Assembly: GCF_018614875.1 (NCBI RefSeq)
Contig: NZ_JAGGNW010000011.1
Location: 62,001-126,000, forward strand
Reading direction: 5' to 3'
DNA length: 64,000 bases
Source of the DNA: Variovorax paradoxus
GTDB lineage: Bacteria; Pseudomonadota; Gammaproteobacteria; Burkholderiales; Burkholderiaceae_C
In this document: piece by piece, positions 43,520 to 54,049 of the stretch
Numbering within the stretch: the stretch's first letter is position 1
Layout: every line of letters starts with the position of its first letter
Translations under genes and position numbers: made by a program
Notes under the pieces: model-generated
What the model saw: the letters and a program-made list of their open reading frames with translations, nothing else
Told to the model about the DNA's origin: nothing
The model's database searches: none

Positions 43520-46500
43520 TCAGCCGACCCACTTGCGCGCGTTGCGCCAGATATGCATCCAGGGACTCAACTCGCTGCGGTCGCCGGGCGTCCAGCTCAT
43601 CTGGATGTTCCGGAACACCCGCTCCGGGTGCGGCATCACCGCGGTGAAGCGGCCGTCCGGCGTGGTCACCGAGGTCAGGCCGCCCGCGCTGCCGTTCGGG
43701 TTGAACGGGTACTGCTCCGTCGGGTTGCCGTGGTTGTCCACGAAGCGCATCGCCGCGATGGCCTTGGCTGCGTCGCCGCGGTGCTTGAAGTTGGCATAGC
43801 CCTCGCCGTGCGCCACGGCGATCGGCAGGCGGCTGCCGGCCATGCCCGCAAAGAAGAGGCTCGGCGATTCGAGCACCTCGACCATCGACAGCCGCGCCTC
43901 GAAGCGTTCGCTCTGGTTGGTGGTGAAGCGCGGCCAGGCCTCGGCGCCCGGAATGATGTCGGCCAGCTCGGCGAACATCTGGCAGCCGTTGCACACGCCC
44001 AGGCCGAAGGTGTCTTCACGGCCGAAGAAGGCCTTGAACTGCTCGGCCAGCTTCGGGTTGAAGGTGATGCTGCGCGCCCAGCCGATGCCGGCGCCCAGCG
44101 TGTCGCCGTAGCTGAAGCCACCACAGGCGACCACGCCCTTGAAGTCGGCGAGGTCCGCCCTGCCCGTCTGCAGGTCGGTCATGTGGACGTCGAAGGCCTC
44201 GAAACCGGCCTCGGTGAAAGCGTAGGCCATCTCGACATGCGAATTGACGCCCTGCTCGCGCAGGATGGCGACCTTGGGCCGCGATTGGAGGATCGCGGGG
44301 GCGTCGAGGCCGCCGCCCTCACCCCTGCCCTCTCCCAGAGGGAGAGGGAGGAAGACATGCATGCCGGGATCGGCCGGCTCGCCGGCCGCGGCGTGCTCGG
44401 CATCGGCGCAAGCGGGGTTGTCGCGCTCGCGGGCGATCTTCCAGCTGACCGAATCCCACACCTGGTGCAGGTCGTGCAGGCTCGCGCTGAACACCGACTT
44501 GGCATCGCGCCAGACTTCGAGCTTGCCCTTGCCCGCGTCCATGGTGGAACTGGCCGGGCGCGTCTTGCCGACGAAGTGGCTGTGCGCGCTGAGGCCGTGG
44601 GTGCGCAGCACCTGCATCACGTCGTTGCGCTCTGCCGTGCGCACCTGCAGCACCATGCCGAGCTCTTCGTTGAACAGCGCCTTGAGCGTGAGCTCCTCGC
44701 GCCGCGCGCTGACCTGCTGCGCCCAGTTCTTGGCGTCGCCGGTTTCCATGCGGCTGTCGGAAATGCCGTCGCCTTCGGTGACCAGCATGTCGACGTTCAG
44801 TGCCACGCCGACGTGGCCGGCAAAGGCCATTTCGCAGGCAGTGGCGAACAGGCCGCCGTCGCTGCGGTCGTGCATGGCCAGGATCTTGCCGTCGGCGCGC
44901 AATGCGTTCACGGCGTTCACCAGCGCGACAAGTTGCGCCGGGTCGTCCAGGTCGGGCACCTTGTCGCCGCTCTGGTTCAGTGTCTGCGCCAGGATGCTGC
45001 CGGCCATGCGGTGCTGCCCGCGGCCCAGGTCGATCAGCACCAGCGTGGTGTCGGCTTCTTCCGCCTCGAGCTGCGGCGTGAGCGTGCCGCGCACGTCGGC
45101 CAGCGTGGCGAAGGCGGTCACGATCAGGCTCACGGGCGAGGTGACCTTCCTGGCTTCAGCGCCATCCTTCCACTGCGTGCGCATCGACAGCGAATCCTTG
45201 CCGACCGGAATCGACACGCCCAGGGCCGGGCACAGCTCCAGGCCCACGGCCTTGACGGTCTCGTACAGCGCGGCGTCTTCGCCGGGCTCGCCGCAAGCCG
45301 CCATCCAGTTGGCGGACAGCTTGACGCGCGAGAGTTCGATCGGCGCGGCCAGCAGGTTGGTGATGGCTTCGGCCACGGCCATGCGGCCCGAGGCCGGCGC
45401 GTCGAGCGCGGCCAGCGGCGTGCGCTCGCCCATGCTCATCGCCTCGCCGGCAAAGCCCTTGTAGTCGGCCAGCGTCACGGCGCAGTCGGCCACGGGCACC
45501 TGCCACGGGCCCACCATCTGGTCGCGGTGGCTCAGCCCGCCCACGGTGCGGTCGCCGATGGTGATCAGGAAGCGCTTGGACGCCACGGTCGGGTGCGCGA
45601 GCACGTCGATCGCAGCCTTCTGAAGATCGACGCCGGTCAGGTCGAGTGGCTTGAAGCTGCGGGCGACGGACTTCACGTCGCGGTGCATCTTGGGCGGCTT
45701 GCCGAGCAGCACGTCCATCGGCATGTCGACGGGCTGCACGGCCGCGCCTTCGTCGGCCACCAGCAGCTGGCGTTCTTCGGTCGCCACGCCGACCACCGAG
45801 AACGGGCAGCGCTCGCGCTCGCAGAAGGCCTTGAACTGGTCGAGCGATTCCGGCGCGATGGCCAGCACGTAGCGCTCCTGGCTTTCGTTGCACCAGATTT
45901 CCTTCGGCGCCATGCCGGACTCTTCGAGCGGCACCGCGCGCAGGTCGAAGCGCGCGCCGCGGCCGGCGTCGTTGGTCAGTTCGGGGAAGGCGTTGCTCAG
46001 GCCGCCCGCGCCCACGTCGTGGATGGCGAGGATCGGGTTGGACGCGCCCTGCTGCCAGCAGTGGTTGATGACCTCCTGCGCACGGCGTTCGATCTCAGGG
46101 TTGCCGCGCTGCACCGAGTCGAAGTCGAGTTCGGCCGCGTTGGCGCCGGTAGCCATCGAGCTCGCAGCGCTGCCGCCCATGCCGATGCGCATGCCGGGGC
46201 CGCCGAGCTGGATCAAGAGCGAGCCGGCCGGAAAAAGGATCTTCTTGGTCTGCGTGGCGTCGATGCTGCCGAGACCGCCCGCGATCATGATGGGCTTGTG
46301 GTAGCCGCGCTGCACCGTGTCGACGTCGCTTGCCACGGTCTGCTCGTATTCGCGGAAATAGCCCAGCAGGTTGGGACGGCCGAATTCGTTGTTGAACGCG
46401 GCGCCGCCCAGCGGACCCTCGGTCATGATCTGCAGCGGGCTGGCGATGTGCTCGGGCTTGCCGTAGTGGCCGTCTTCGGGCCAGAGCTTCGATACGGTGA

Positions 46501-47554
46501 ATCCCGTCAGGCCGGCCTTGGGCCTGGAGCCGCGGCCGGTGGCGCCTTCGTCGCGGATCTCGCCGCCCGCGCCGGTCGAGGCGCCGGGGAATGGCGAAAT
46601 CGCTGTCGGGTGGTTGTGCGTCTCGACCTTCATCAGCACATGGCTCAGCGCGCTATCTTTTTGATAGCTCTGCGAGCCCGAAGCCGGAATGAAGCGCTCG
46701 ACGGTGCTGCCCTCCATCACCGAGGCGTTGTCCGCATAGGCGATCACCGTGTGCTGCGGGTTCTGCTTCTCGGTGTGGCGGATCATCGAGAACAGGCTTT
46801 GCGGCTGCGCCTTGCCATCGATGGCGAAAGTGGCGTTGAAGATCTTGTGGCGGCAGTGCTCGCTGTTGGCCTGCGCGAACATCATCAGTTCGACGTCGCT
46901 CGGGTTGCGCCCGAGCCGGGTGAAGGCTTCGACCAGGTAGTCGATCTCGTCCTCGGCCAGCGCCAGGCCGAAGCCTGTGTTGGCCGCCACCAGCGCGGCG
47001 CGGCCGCCGCCCTGCACGTCGACCTGCGCCATCGGCTGGGCCGGCAGCTCGCTGAACAGGCTGGCCGCCTGTTCCACGGTGGCCAGCACCGATTCGGTCA
47101 TGCGGTCGTGCAGCGGGCCGGCCACGGCCGCCAGCAGGTCGCCCTCGAGCACGGGGGCCTTGCCGAGCAGCGGTGCCTTGAGCTTCAGGTGGTATTGCGT
47201 GACCCGCTCGACCCGGCGCAGCGCCAGGCCGCAGTTGTGGGCGATGTCGGTGGCCTTGGAGGCCCAGGGCGACACGGTGCCAAGGCGGGGCGTGACGACC
47301 ACCGAAGTGCCCACCTTGGCCGGGACCTCGAAGGGCTCGCCGTACGCCAGCAACGCCGCGAAGCGCTCGCGGCCGGCTGCATCCAGTGCCGCATCGGTGA
47401 CCACCAGGTGCACGAAACGGGCACTGATGCCCTCGATGCGCGGCTCGATCGCCTGCAGCTTCGGCAGCAGCTGCCGCGCGCGGAAATCGCTGAGTGCGCT
47501 GCCGCCCTCGAAAAGGGTTACGACGGGAAGGGCTTGAGGTGCGGGCTGCGTCAC
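43520..47554 (-). CDS. purL: Phosphoribosylformylglycinamidine synthase (large single-chain PurL)
   Basis: A 1344-residue FGAM synthase, the fourth step of purine synthesis (E. coli enzyme 1295 residues). The N-terminal PurS-like region is followed by two AIRS-type repeats ([24 protein letters not shown] and [14 protein letters not shown] region) and a C-terminal glutaminase ([14 protein letters not shown]; nucleophile in [10 protein letters not shown]-terminal MPHPERVF with the catalytic His). Two foreign-looking pieces are read in frame: a 17-bp palindrome at 46652-46668 (SYQKDS) and a REP-like hairpin at 44317-44349 in the linker before the glutaminase. A hairpin and a repeat lie upstream of the start. 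Confidence 0.97.
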   Translation of the reverse strand: MTQPAPQALPVVTLFEGGSALSDFRARQLLPKLQAIEPRIEGISARFVHLVVTDAALDAAGRERFAALLAYGEPFEVPAKVGTSVVVTPRLGTVSPWASKATDIAHNCGLALRRVERVTQYHLKLKAPLLGKAPVLEGDLLAAVAGPLHDRMTESVLATVEQAASLFSELPAQPMAQVDVQGGGRAALVAANTGFGLALAEDEIDYLVEAFTRLGRNPSDVELMMFAQANSEHCRHKIFNATFAIDGKAQPQSLFSMIRHTEKQNPQHTVIAYADNASVMEGSTVERFIPASGSQSYQKDSALSHVLMKVETHNHPTAISPFPGASTGAGGEIRDEGATGRGSRPKAGLTGFTVSKLWPEDGHYGKPEHIASPLQIMTEGPLGGAAFNNEFGRPNLLGYFREYEQTVASDVDTVQRGYHKPIMIAGGLGSIDATQTKKILFPAGSLLIQLGGPGMRIGMGGSAASSMATGANAAELDFDSVQRGNPEIERRAQEVINHCWQQGASNPILAIHDVGAGGLSNAFPELTNDAGRGARFDLRAVPLEESGMAPKEIWCNESQERYVLAIAPESLDQFKAFCERERCPFSVVGVATEERQLLVADEGAAVQPVDMPMDVLLGKPPKMHRDVKSVARSFKPLDLTGVDLQKAAIDVLAHPTVASKRFLITIGDRTVGGLSHRDQMVGPWQVPVADCAVTLADYKGFAGEAMSMGERTPLAALDAPASGRMAVAEAITNLLAAPIELSRVKLSANWMAACGEPGEDAALYETVKAVGLELCPALGVSIPVGKDSLSMRTQWKDGAEARKVTSPVSLIVTAFATLADVRGTLTPQLEAEEADTTLVLIDLGRGQHRMAGSILAQTLNQSGDKVPDLDDPAQLVALVNAVNALRADGKILAMHDRSDGGLFATACEMAFAGHVGVALNVDMLVTEGDGISDSRMETGDAKNWAQQVSARREELTLKALFNEELGMVLQVRTAERNDVMQVLRTHGLSAHSHFVGKTRPASSTMDAGKGKLEVWRDAKSVFSASLHDLHQVWDSVSWKIARERDNPACADAEHAAAGEPADPGMHVFLPLPLGEGRGEGGGLDAPAILQSRPKVAILREQGVNSHVEMAYAFTEAGFEAFDVHMTDLQTGRADLADFKGVVACGGFSYGDTLGAGIGWARSITFNPKLAEQFKAFFGREDTFGLGVCNGCQMFAELADIIPGAEAWPRFTTNQSERFEARLSMVEVLESPSLFFAGMAGSRLPIAVAHGEGYANFKHRGDAAKAIAAMRFVDNHGNPTEQYPFNPNGSAGGLTSVTTPDGRFTAVMPHPERVFRNIQMSWTPGDRSELSPWMHIWRNARKWVG
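44317..44349 (-). repeat. REP-like hairpin element inside purL
   Basis: CCCTCACCCC (44317-44326) then CCCTCTCCC (44329-44337)/GGGAGAGGG (44341-44349). It reads [15 protein letters not shown] in the PurL frame. It has the opposite reading direction, relative to the host gene, to the related element in the acyl-CoA dehydrogenase at 20022-20064. Confidence 0.85.
46652..46668. repeat. 17-bp A/T-loop palindrome inside purL
   Basis: GCTATC-TTTTT-GATAGC is a perfect 6-bp inverted repeat with a T5 loop, in sharp contrast to the GC-rich coding sequence around it. It is translated as part of SYQKDS at about residues 296-301, just before the conserved MKVETHNHP block. I recall similar palindromes as dispersed repeats in Comamonadaceae, but this is unverified. 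Confidence 0.55.
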
Positions 47555-47597
47555 GGTCGAATGGGCCTGGGGCCGCGTTGGGAATCAAGAAATCTGG

Positions 47598-47626
47598 GCG
47601 GATGGCCGCTGACTGGGGCCATCCGC
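47598..47626 (-). promoter_or_regulatory. Hairpin upstream of the purL start codon
   Basis: GCGGATGGCC (47598-47607) and GGCCATCCGC (47617-47626) form a perfect 10-bp stem with a 9-nt loop, 44-72 nt before the purL ATG. A -10-like TAAAAT lies just upstream on the minus strand (about 47637-47642), so the hairpin may fall at the very start of the purL transcript. Function is unknown. Confidence 0.4.
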
Positions 47627-47654
47627 GTTAACCCGGAATTTTAGGCCATCGCCG

Positions 47655-47720
47655 GGCCGCGCCAAGCTGGCCGCCCCCTCGGGGGGCAGCGGGGACACGG
47701 AGTGCCCCGCGTCGGGGGCA
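47655..47720. repeat. GC-rich intergenic hairpin repeat between purL and map
   Basis: Two hairpins in tandem: GCCCCC-TCG-GGGGGC (47673-47687), and GGGGACAC/GTGCCCC (47691-47708). The wording CCAAGCTGGCCGCCCCCTCG is one I associate from memory with a dispersed intergenic repeat of Comamonadaceae. Only this copy is seen in the window. Confidence 0.55.
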
Positions 47721-47738
47721 GGTTCATCTGGTGAATGG

Positions 47739-47750
47739 GATAATTCCGGG
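47739..47750 (+). promoter_or_regulatory. Candidate -10 box of a leaderless map promoter
   Basis: GATAAT (47739-47744), a near-consensus -10 hexamer, then TCCGGG and the ATG at 47751. No Shine-Dalgarno sequence is present. The -35 region is poor. Confidence 0.5.
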
Positions 47751-48575
47751 ATGAGCATTACCTACAAAGACGCGGCAGGCATCGAAGCCATGCGCGTCGC
47801 CTGCCGCCTGGCTTCCGAGGTGCTGGACTACCTCACGCCCCTCATCAAGCCCGGCATCACGACCAACGACGTGGACCGGCTGGCCGCCGAGTACATGGTC
47901 AAGCAGGGCACCACCTCGGCCACCGTTGGCTACATGGGCGCCAGCAGCGTGCCTTTTCCGAAGTCGCTCTGCACCTCGGTGAACCACGTGGTCTGCCACG
48001 GCATTCCCAATGACAAGCCCTTGAAGAAGGGCGACATCATGAACGTCGACGTGACCGTCATCAAGGATGGCTGGTTCGGCGACAACAGCCGCATGTACGT
48101 GATCGGCGACGCCTCGATCGCCGCCAAGCGCCTGTGCCAAATCACTTTCGAAGCCATGTGGCACGGCATCCTGCAGGTGCGCCCCGGCGCGCACCTGGGC
48201 GACGTGGGCCATGCGATCCAGAAATTCGCCGAAGGCCAGGGCTTTTCGGTGGTGCGCGAGTTCTGCGGCCACGGCGTGGGCCAGCGCTTCCATGAAGAGC
48301 CGCAGGTGCTGCACTACGGCCGCCCGGGCACGATGGAAGAGCTCAAGCCCGGCATGATCTTCACCATCGAGCCGATGATCAACGCCGGCAAGCGCGATGT
48401 GAAGGAAGACTTCAAGGGCGGCCAGTACGACGGCTGGACCATCGTCACGCGCGACCATTCGCTGTCGGCGCAGTGGGAGCACACGGTGCTGGTCACCGAA
48501 ACGGGCTACGAGGTGCTCACGCTGTCGGAAGGCAGCCCACCCCTGCCCTCGTTCGTCGCTTCCACGAAAACGTGA
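47751..48575 (+). CDS. map: Type I methionine aminopeptidase
   Basis: A 274-residue methionine aminopeptidase that removes the initiator methionine from new proteins. Metal ligands are the Asp residues in MNVDVTVI and FGDNSRMY, His in [13 protein letters not shown], and Glu in FTIEPMI and [27 protein letters not shown] is the substrate-side loop. It is typical in length and is followed closely by glnD, a neighbourhood common in proteobacteria. The lack of a ribosome-binding site and the box GATAAT six bases before the ATG suggest a leaderless message. Confidence 0.97.
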   Translation: MSITYKDAAGIEAMRVACRLASEVLDYLTPLIKPGITTNDVDRLAAEYMVKQGTTSATVGYMGASSVPFPKSLCTSVNHVVCHGIPNDKPLKKGDIMNVDVTVIKDGWFGDNSRMYVIGDASIAAKRLCQITFEAMWHGILQVRPGAHLGDVGHAIQKFAEGQGFSVVREFCGHGVGQRFHEEPQVLHYGRPGTMEELKPGMIFTIEPMINAGKRDVKEDFKGGQYDGWTIVTRDHSLSAQWEHTVLVTETGYEVLTLSEGSPPLPSFVASTKT

Positions 48576-48609
48576 GCCGCGCGAGCGGCGCACGGCCCGG
48601 GACAAAACC

Positions 48610-51216
48610 GTGATCGAACCCGCCAAGATCGATGTCGCCATGCTGCGCGAAGCCTATCGCGCCAAGAAGCTGGCGCTGTTCGACACCTTGCGCTTTGCGC
48701 GCGCGCCCACGCGCAGCGTGCACACGGTGCTGCGGCAGCTGTCGGCCCTGGCCGACCAGACGTTGTCCGCGCTCTGGCGAGAATCCGATTTCGGCGACTC
48801 GCTCGCGCTGGTGGCCGTGGGCGGCTTCGGCCGCGGCGAGCTGTTTCCGTATTCCGACGTCGACGTGCTGCTGCTGCTGCCGCCCGAGGGCCAGGCCGGC
48901 GGGGTCGATCCGGCCCGCATCGAGGCCTTCATCGGCCACTGCTGGGATGCGGGACTTGAAATCGGCTCCAGCGTGCGCACCGTCGACGAGTGCCTGGCCG
49001 AAGCCGAGAAGGACGTCACGGTCCAGACCTCGCTGCTCGAATCCCGCTTGATCACGGGCGACAAGAAGCTCTTCGTGGCGTTCCGCGGGCGCTTCGCACG
49101 GGCCATCGATCCGCAGGCCTTCTTCGTGGCCAAGTCGCAGGAAATGCGGCACCGCCACCAGAAATTCGACAACACGCCCTATGCGCTCGAGCCCAACTGC
49201 AAGGAATCGCCGGGCGGCCTGCGCGACCTGCAGACCATCCTCTGGATGACCAAGGCCGCCGGCTTCGGTAGCCGTTGGGACGACCTTGCCAAGAACGGCC
49301 TCGCCACCTCCTTCGAAGCCCAGCAGATCAAGCGCAACGAAGCGCTGCTCTCGCTGATCCGCGCGCGCCTGCACGTGATTGCCAACCGGCGCGAAGACCG
49401 CCTGGTGTTCGACCTGCAGACAGCGGTGGCGGCAAGCTTCGGCTACGAAGGCGAATCGCAGCGCAAGTCGAGCGAGGCGCTGATGCGGCGCTACTACTGG
49501 GCGGCCAAGGCGGTTTCGCAGCTCAACCAGATCCTGCTGCTGAACATCGCGCAGCGGCTGCAGCCGGTGGACGAGCAGCACACGCCGATCAACGAGCGCT
49601 TCTACGAGCGCTCGGGCCTGATCGAGATCGCGAGCGACGATCTCTACGAGCGCGAGCCGCACGCCATTCTCGAGACCTTTCTTCTCTACCAGAAGACCAT
49701 CGGTGTACAGGGCCTGTCGGCCCGCACGCTGCGTGCGCTCTACAACGCGCGCCACGTGATGGACAGCAAGTTCCGCAACGATCCGGTCAACCACCAGACC
49801 TTCATGCGCATTTTGCTGCAGCCTTACGGCATCACGCATGCGTTCAGGCTCATGAACCAGACCTCGGTGCTGGGGCGCTACCTGCGGGTGTTCCGCAGCA
49901 TCGTGGGGCAGATGCAGCACGACCTGTTCCACGTCTACACGGTGGACCAGCACATCCTGATGGTGCTGCGCAACGTGCGGCGCTTCTTCATTGCCGAGCA
50001 TGCGCACGAATACCCGTTCTGCTCGCAGCTCGCGGCCGGCTGGGACAAGCCGTGGATCCTCTACGTGGCCGCGCTCTTCCACGACATTGCCAAGGGCCGA
50101 GGCGGCGACCATTCGACGCTCGGCGCGCGCGACGTGGGGCGCTTCTGCAAGCAGCACGGCATCGCGCGCGAAGACGCCAGGCTGATCGAATTCCTCGTGG
50201 CCGAGCACCTGGTCATGAGCCAGGTCGCGCAGAAGCAGGACCTGAGCGACCCCGAGGTGATCGGTGCCTTCGCCAAGCGCGTGGGCAACGAGCGCTATCT
50301 GACCGCGCTCTATCTGCTGACGGTGGCCGACATCCGCGGCACCTCGCCGCGCGTGTGGAATGCCTGGAAGGGCAAGCTGCTCGAAGACCTCTACCGCTTC
50401 ACCCTGCGCGCGCTGGGCGGGCGCATGCCCGACCCCGACGCCGAGGTGGAATCGCGCAAGCGCGAGGCGCTGGTGCAGCTTGCGCTGCATGCCCAGCGCT
50501 TCGAGGCCCACAAGGCGCTGTGGGCCACGCTCGACGTGGGTTACTTCATGCGCCACGACGCCACCGAGATCGCCTGGCACGCCAAGCAGCTCTCGCGCTT
50601 CGTGCCGCCGCCCAACGTGCCCGTCGACCCCAAGGCGCCGCCCATTGTGCGGGCGCATCTTTCGCCGGTGGGCGAAGGCCTGCAGGTGGTGGTCTACACG
50701 CCCGACCAGCCCGACCTGTTCGCGCGCATCTGCGGGTATTTCGACCAGTCGTCGTTCAGCATCCTTGACGCCAAAGTACACACCACGAGCAACGGCTACG
50801 CGCTCGACACCTTCCAGGTGGTGACCACTTTCCAGCCGGATCACTACCGCGACCTGATCAGCATGGTCGAGTCGGGCCTCGCGCAGACGCTGACCGAAGC
50901 CGGCGCCCTGCCCCCGCCGAGCGTGGGCCGCGTGTCGCGCCGCGTGCGCAGCTTTCCCATCAAGCCGCGCATCAGCCTGCTGCCCGACGACAAGGCGCAG
51001 CGCTGGCTGCTCAACATCTCGGCCAGCGACCGCGCGGGGCTCTTGTACTCGGTGGCGCGCGTGCTCGCACGGCATCACCTGAACCTGCAGCTCGCCAAGG
51101 TCACCACGCTCGGCGAGCGCGTGGAAGACACCTTCCTGATCAGCGGGCCGGAGCTGCAGGGCCAGAAGACGCAGCTGGCCATCGAGACCGAGCTGATGGA
51201 AGCGCTGGCGTCCTGA
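48610..51216 (+). CDS. glnD: Bifunctional uridylyltransferase/uridylyl-removing enzyme GlnD
   Basis: An 868-residue PII uridylyltransferase, the primary nitrogen sensor. The nucleotidyltransferase motif [20 protein letters not shown] lies at about residue 71; the HD domain for uridylyl removal has [16 protein letters not shown] at about residue 490; two ACT domains at the C-terminus ([20 protein letters not shown] and [20 protein letters not shown]) sense glutamine. The start is GTG at 48610, 34 bp after map. No PII gene is in the window. The protein is full length, with all four domains. Confidence 0.97.
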   Translation: MIEPAKIDVAMLREAYRAKKLALFDTLRFARAPTRSVHTVLRQLSALADQTLSALWRESDFGDSLALVAVGGFGRGELFPYSDVDVLLLLPPEGQAGGVDPARIEAFIGHCWDAGLEIGSSVRTVDECLAEAEKDVTVQTSLLESRLITGDKKLFVAFRGRFARAIDPQAFFVAKSQEMRHRHQKFDNTPYALEPNCKESPGGLRDLQTILWMTKAAGFGSRWDDLAKNGLATSFEAQQIKRNEALLSLIRARLHVIANRREDRLVFDLQTAVAASFGYEGESQRKSSEALMRRYYWAAKAVSQLNQILLLNIAQRLQPVDEQHTPINERFYERSGLIEIASDDLYEREPHAILETFLLYQKTIGVQGLSARTLRALYNARHVMDSKFRNDPVNHQTFMRILLQPYGITHAFRLMNQTSVLGRYLRVFRSIVGQMQHDLFHVYTVDQHILMVLRNVRRFFIAEHAHEYPFCSQLAAGWDKPWILYVAALFHDIAKGRGGDHSTLGARDVGRFCKQHGIAREDARLIEFLVAEHLVMSQVAQKQDLSDPEVIGAFAKRVGNERYLTALYLLTVADIRGTSPRVWNAWKGKLLEDLYRFTLRALGGRMPDPDAEVESRKREALVQLALHAQRFEAHKALWATLDVGYFMRHDATEIAWHAKQLSRFVPPPNVPVDPKAPPIVRAHLSPVGEGLQVVVYTPDQPDLFARICGYFDQSSFSILDAKVHTTSNGYALDTFQVVTTFQPDHYRDLISMVESGLAQTLTEAGALPPPSVGRVSRRVRSFPIKPRISLLPDDKAQRWLLNISASDRAGLLYSVARVLARHHLNLQLAKVTTLGERVEDTFLISGPELQGQKTQLAIETELMEALAS

Positions 51217-51300
51217 GGCGCTTTCCGCTTGTTTCATTCGCAGGCGCATCCTGCGGCATGATGTTGTCGACATGATTCAACTCGAACGGCAACACTCGAC

Positions 51301-52956
51301 ATGAGCCAGAAAACCAATCCCCTCGCAGGCCAGCCCGCATCGCTGGACCTGCTCGTCAACGTTGCGCGCCTCGTCTCCGCCTATTACGCGAGCCGGCCCG
51401 ATCCCTCAGTGCCCGCGCAGCGCGTGGCCTTTGGAACCTCGGGGCACCGCGGCTCTTCCTTCGACGACGCATTCAACGAATGGCACGTGCTGGCCATCAG
51501 CCAGGCCATTGCCGACTACCGGCGGCAGAAAGGCATCGACGGCCCGCTGTTCCTCGGCATCGATACGCATGCGCTTTCGACGCCGGCGTTCAACAGCGCG
51601 GTCGAAGTGCTCGCGGCCAACGGCGTCGAGCTGATGCTGTCGAAAGACGACGAGTACACGCCCACGCCCGCGGTCTCGCATGCGATCCTGGTCTACAACC
51701 GCGGACGCACGACGGGGCTGGCCGATGGCATCGTCATCACGCCTTCGCACAACCCACCCGAAAGCGGCGGCTTCAAGTACAACCCGCCCAACGGCGGCCC
51801 GGCGGGCACCGACATCACCTCGGCGGTCGAGGCGGTCGCCAACAAGATGCTGGCGAACAAGCTCGAAGGCGTGAAGCGCATCCCGCTCGCACAGGCGCTG
51901 CGCGCTTCCACCACGCACCGGCACGACTATCTGAACACCTACGTCGAAGACCTGGCCCTGGTGCTCGACATGGACGCCATCCGCGGCGTGGAGATCGACC
52001 TGGGCGTCGACCCGCTGGGCGGCGCCGGCGTGCACTACTGGCCGGCCATCGCCGAGCGCTACAAGCTCGAGCGCCTCGAAGTGCTCAGCCAGGAGGTCGA
52101 TCCGACCTTCCGCTTCATGTCGCTCGACTGGGACGGCCGCATTCGCATGGACCCGTCCTCGCCCGACGCGATGCACAAGCTGATCGCGCTGAAAGACCGC
52201 TTCGGCATCGCCTTCGCCTGCGACACGGACCACGACCGCCACGGCGTGGTCGCGCACAGCACGGGCTTGATGCAGCCGAACAGCTACCTCGCGGTGATGA
52301 TCGATTACCTGTACACGCACCGCCCGCAGTGGCCGGCGCAGGCGGCCGTGGGCAAGACGGTCGTCAGCAGCCAGATGATCGACCGCGTCGCTGCCCGGCT
52401 CGGCCGCAAGCTCTACGAGGTGCCGGTGGGCTTCAAGTGGTTCGTCGATGGTCTTGTCGATGGCTCGCTGGGCTTCGGCGGCGAAGAAAGCGCGGGCGCG
52501 ACCTTCCTGCGCTTCGACGGTTCGGCATGGACCACCGACAAGGACGGCATCGTGCCCGCCCTGCTCTCGGCCGAGATCGCCGCGCGCACCGGGCGCGACC
52601 CGGGCGAACGCTACGCCGAGCTGACACAGGCGCTGGGCCAGCCGGTGTCCGACCGCGTGGATGCGGCAGCCACGGTCGAGCAGAAAAAGAAACTGTCGAG
52701 CCTGTCGCCGCAGCAGGTCGGTTCGACCGAACTGGCGGGCGACAAGATCGAAGCCGTGCTGAGCCATGCGCCGGGCAACGGCGCGGCCATCGGTGGCGTG
52801 AAGGTCGTCACCGGCAACGGCTGGTTCGCCGCGCGGCCATCCGGCACCGAGAACATCTACAAGATCTACGGCGAGAGCTTCAAGGGTGCGGAGCACCTGG
52901 GGCGCATTCTCGAAGAGGCGCAGCAGCTGGTGGACAAGGCACTGTCGGCCGGCTGA
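51301..52956 (+). CDS. pgm: Phosphoglucomutase (alpha-D-glucose phosphate-specific)
   Basis: A 551-residue phosphoglucomutase that interconverts glucose 1- and 6-phosphate. [20 protein letters not shown] at the N-terminus, the phosphoserine loop [17 protein letters not shown] (about residue 150), metal-binding DTDHDRHG, sugar-binding [15 protein letters not shown] and the phosphate-binding [16 protein letters not shown] near the end are all present. It is on the same strand as glnD but 84 bp away. It ends 34 bp before the convergent amino-acid permease gene. Confidence 0.97.
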   Translation: MSQKTNPLAGQPASLDLLVNVARLVSAYYASRPDPSVPAQRVAFGTSGHRGSSFDDAFNEWHVLAISQAIADYRRQKGIDGPLFLGIDTHALSTPAFNSAVEVLAANGVELMLSKDDEYTPTPAVSHAILVYNRGRTTGLADGIVITPSHNPPESGGFKYNPPNGGPAGTDITSAVEAVANKMLANKLEGVKRIPLAQALRASTTHRHDYLNTYVEDLALVLDMDAIRGVEIDLGVDPLGGAGVHYWPAIAERYKLERLEVLSQEVDPTFRFMSLDWDGRIRMDPSSPDAMHKLIALKDRFGIAFACDTDHDRHGVVAHSTGLMQPNSYLAVMIDYLYTHRPQWPAQAAVGKTVVSSQMIDRVAARLGRKLYEVPVGFKWFVDGLVDGSLGFGGEESAGATFLRFDGSAWTTDKDGIVPALLSAEIAARTGRDPGERYAELTQALGQPVSDRVDAAATVEQKKKLSSLSPQQVGSTELAGDKIEAVLSHAPGNGAAIGGVKVVTGNGWFAARPSGTENIYKIYGESFKGAEHLGRILEEAQQLVDKALSAG

Positions 52957-52990
52957 CGACGAGAACCGCGGCGCAGTGAGCCGATTCGGC

Positions 52991-54049
52991 TCAGCGCGTG
53001 CCCTCCCCGAGCCGCCGCTCCAGCCACACGCTGTAGCGCGACAGCCCGAAGCACAGCACCCAGTACACCGCCGCAATGAACAGGTAGCCCTCCAGGTAGA
53101 ACGGCCGCCAGGTCGGGTCGCCGCCGAGCGCCAGGCCCAGCGCGCCGGTCAGCTCGAACAGGCCGACCACCGTGACCAGCGAGGTGTCTTTCAGCGTGCC
53201 GACCACGCTGTTGGTCAGCGCCGGCACCACGAGCCGCAGGGCCTGCGGCAGCACGATGTCCCGCTGCACCGGCCAGCGTCCGAAGCCCAGCGCCATCGCC
53301 ACGTCGGTCTGCCCGCGCGGCACGGCCTGCAGTCCGCCGCGGATGATCTCGGCCAGGTAGGCCGCGACGAACAGCGCGAGTCCGGCCAGCACGCGCACCA
53401 GCACATCGGGTTGCCAGCCCGCGGGCCACAGCAGCGGCAGCAGGAACGAAGCCATGAACAGCACCGAGATCAGCGGCACGCCGCGCACCAGCTCGATGTA
53501 GCTCGCGCTGAGCGTGCGGACCACCGGCCAGCCCGAGCGGCGCCCCAGCGCAAGCAGCAGCGCCAGCGGAAAGGCCAGCGCCAGGCCCGTCACCGCAAGG
53601 CCGATGGTGAGCGGCAGTCCGCCCCAGCGGCTGGTCGGCACAGGGCTCAGGCCCGCCACGCCGCCGCGCATCAGCAGCACGAACAGCAGCAGCGCGGCGG
53701 CCCAGAGCGGCGCCAGCCACCAGCGCCAGCTGCGCGGCCAGGCGCTCAGCACCGTCACAGCCGACAGCATGACCACGGCAATGGCCGGCCGCCATTGCGC
53801 TTCGTAGGGGAAGCGTCCGAACAGCATCGGCCGCCATTTCTCGGCCACCACGCCCCAGCAGGCGCCGTGCTGCACTGCGCGGCAGGCGTCTGCATCGGGC
53901 CGGAACACCGCGTGCACCACGCCCCATTCGACGGCGTGGAAGCCGCCCCACGCAAGCAGCGCGAGCAGCAGCACGGTGGCCATGGCTCGCAGCGGCGAAC
54001 CCCAGAGCTCGCTGCGCCAGGCGATGGGTCCTTGTGCGACGTTTCTCAT
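52991..54049 (-). CDS. Amino acid ABC transporter permease, AapM-like
   Basis: A 352-residue inner-membrane permease of the polar/general amino acid (HAAT-unrelated, PAAT) family. The EAA loop is YLAEIIRGGLQAVPRGQTDV with MALGFGRWPVQRDIVLPQAL, and GLPLTIGLAVTGLALAFPLAL is the usual start of the permease domain after a long N-terminal extension with extra helices, as in AapM. The start at 54049 overlaps the preceding permease stop by 4 bp. It is the third gene of the set and no ATPase gene follows. Confidence 0.93.
   Translation of the reverse strand: MRNVAQGPIAWRSELWGSPLRAMATVLLLALLAWGGFHAVEWGVVHAVFRPDADACRAVQHGACWGVVAEKWRPMLFGRFPYEAQWRPAIAVVMLSAVTVLSAWPRSWRWWLAPLWAAALLLFVLLMRGGVAGLSPVPTSRWGGLPLTIGLAVTGLALAFPLALLLALGRRSGWPVVRTLSASYIELVRGVPLISVLFMASFLLPLLWPAGWQPDVLVRVLAGLALFVAAYLAEIIRGGLQAVPRGQTDVAMALGFGRWPVQRDIVLPQALRLVVPALTNSVVGTLKDTSLVTVVGLFELTGALGLALGGDPTWRPFYLEGYLFIAAVYWVLCFGLSRYSVWLERRLGEGTR

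Noticed and set aside
43511..47644. Very long plus-strand open frame antisense to purL
   Set aside because: It mirrors purL over its whole length, has low-complexity Arg/Ala/His-rich translation and no recognisable domain. High G+C makes such shadow frames common.
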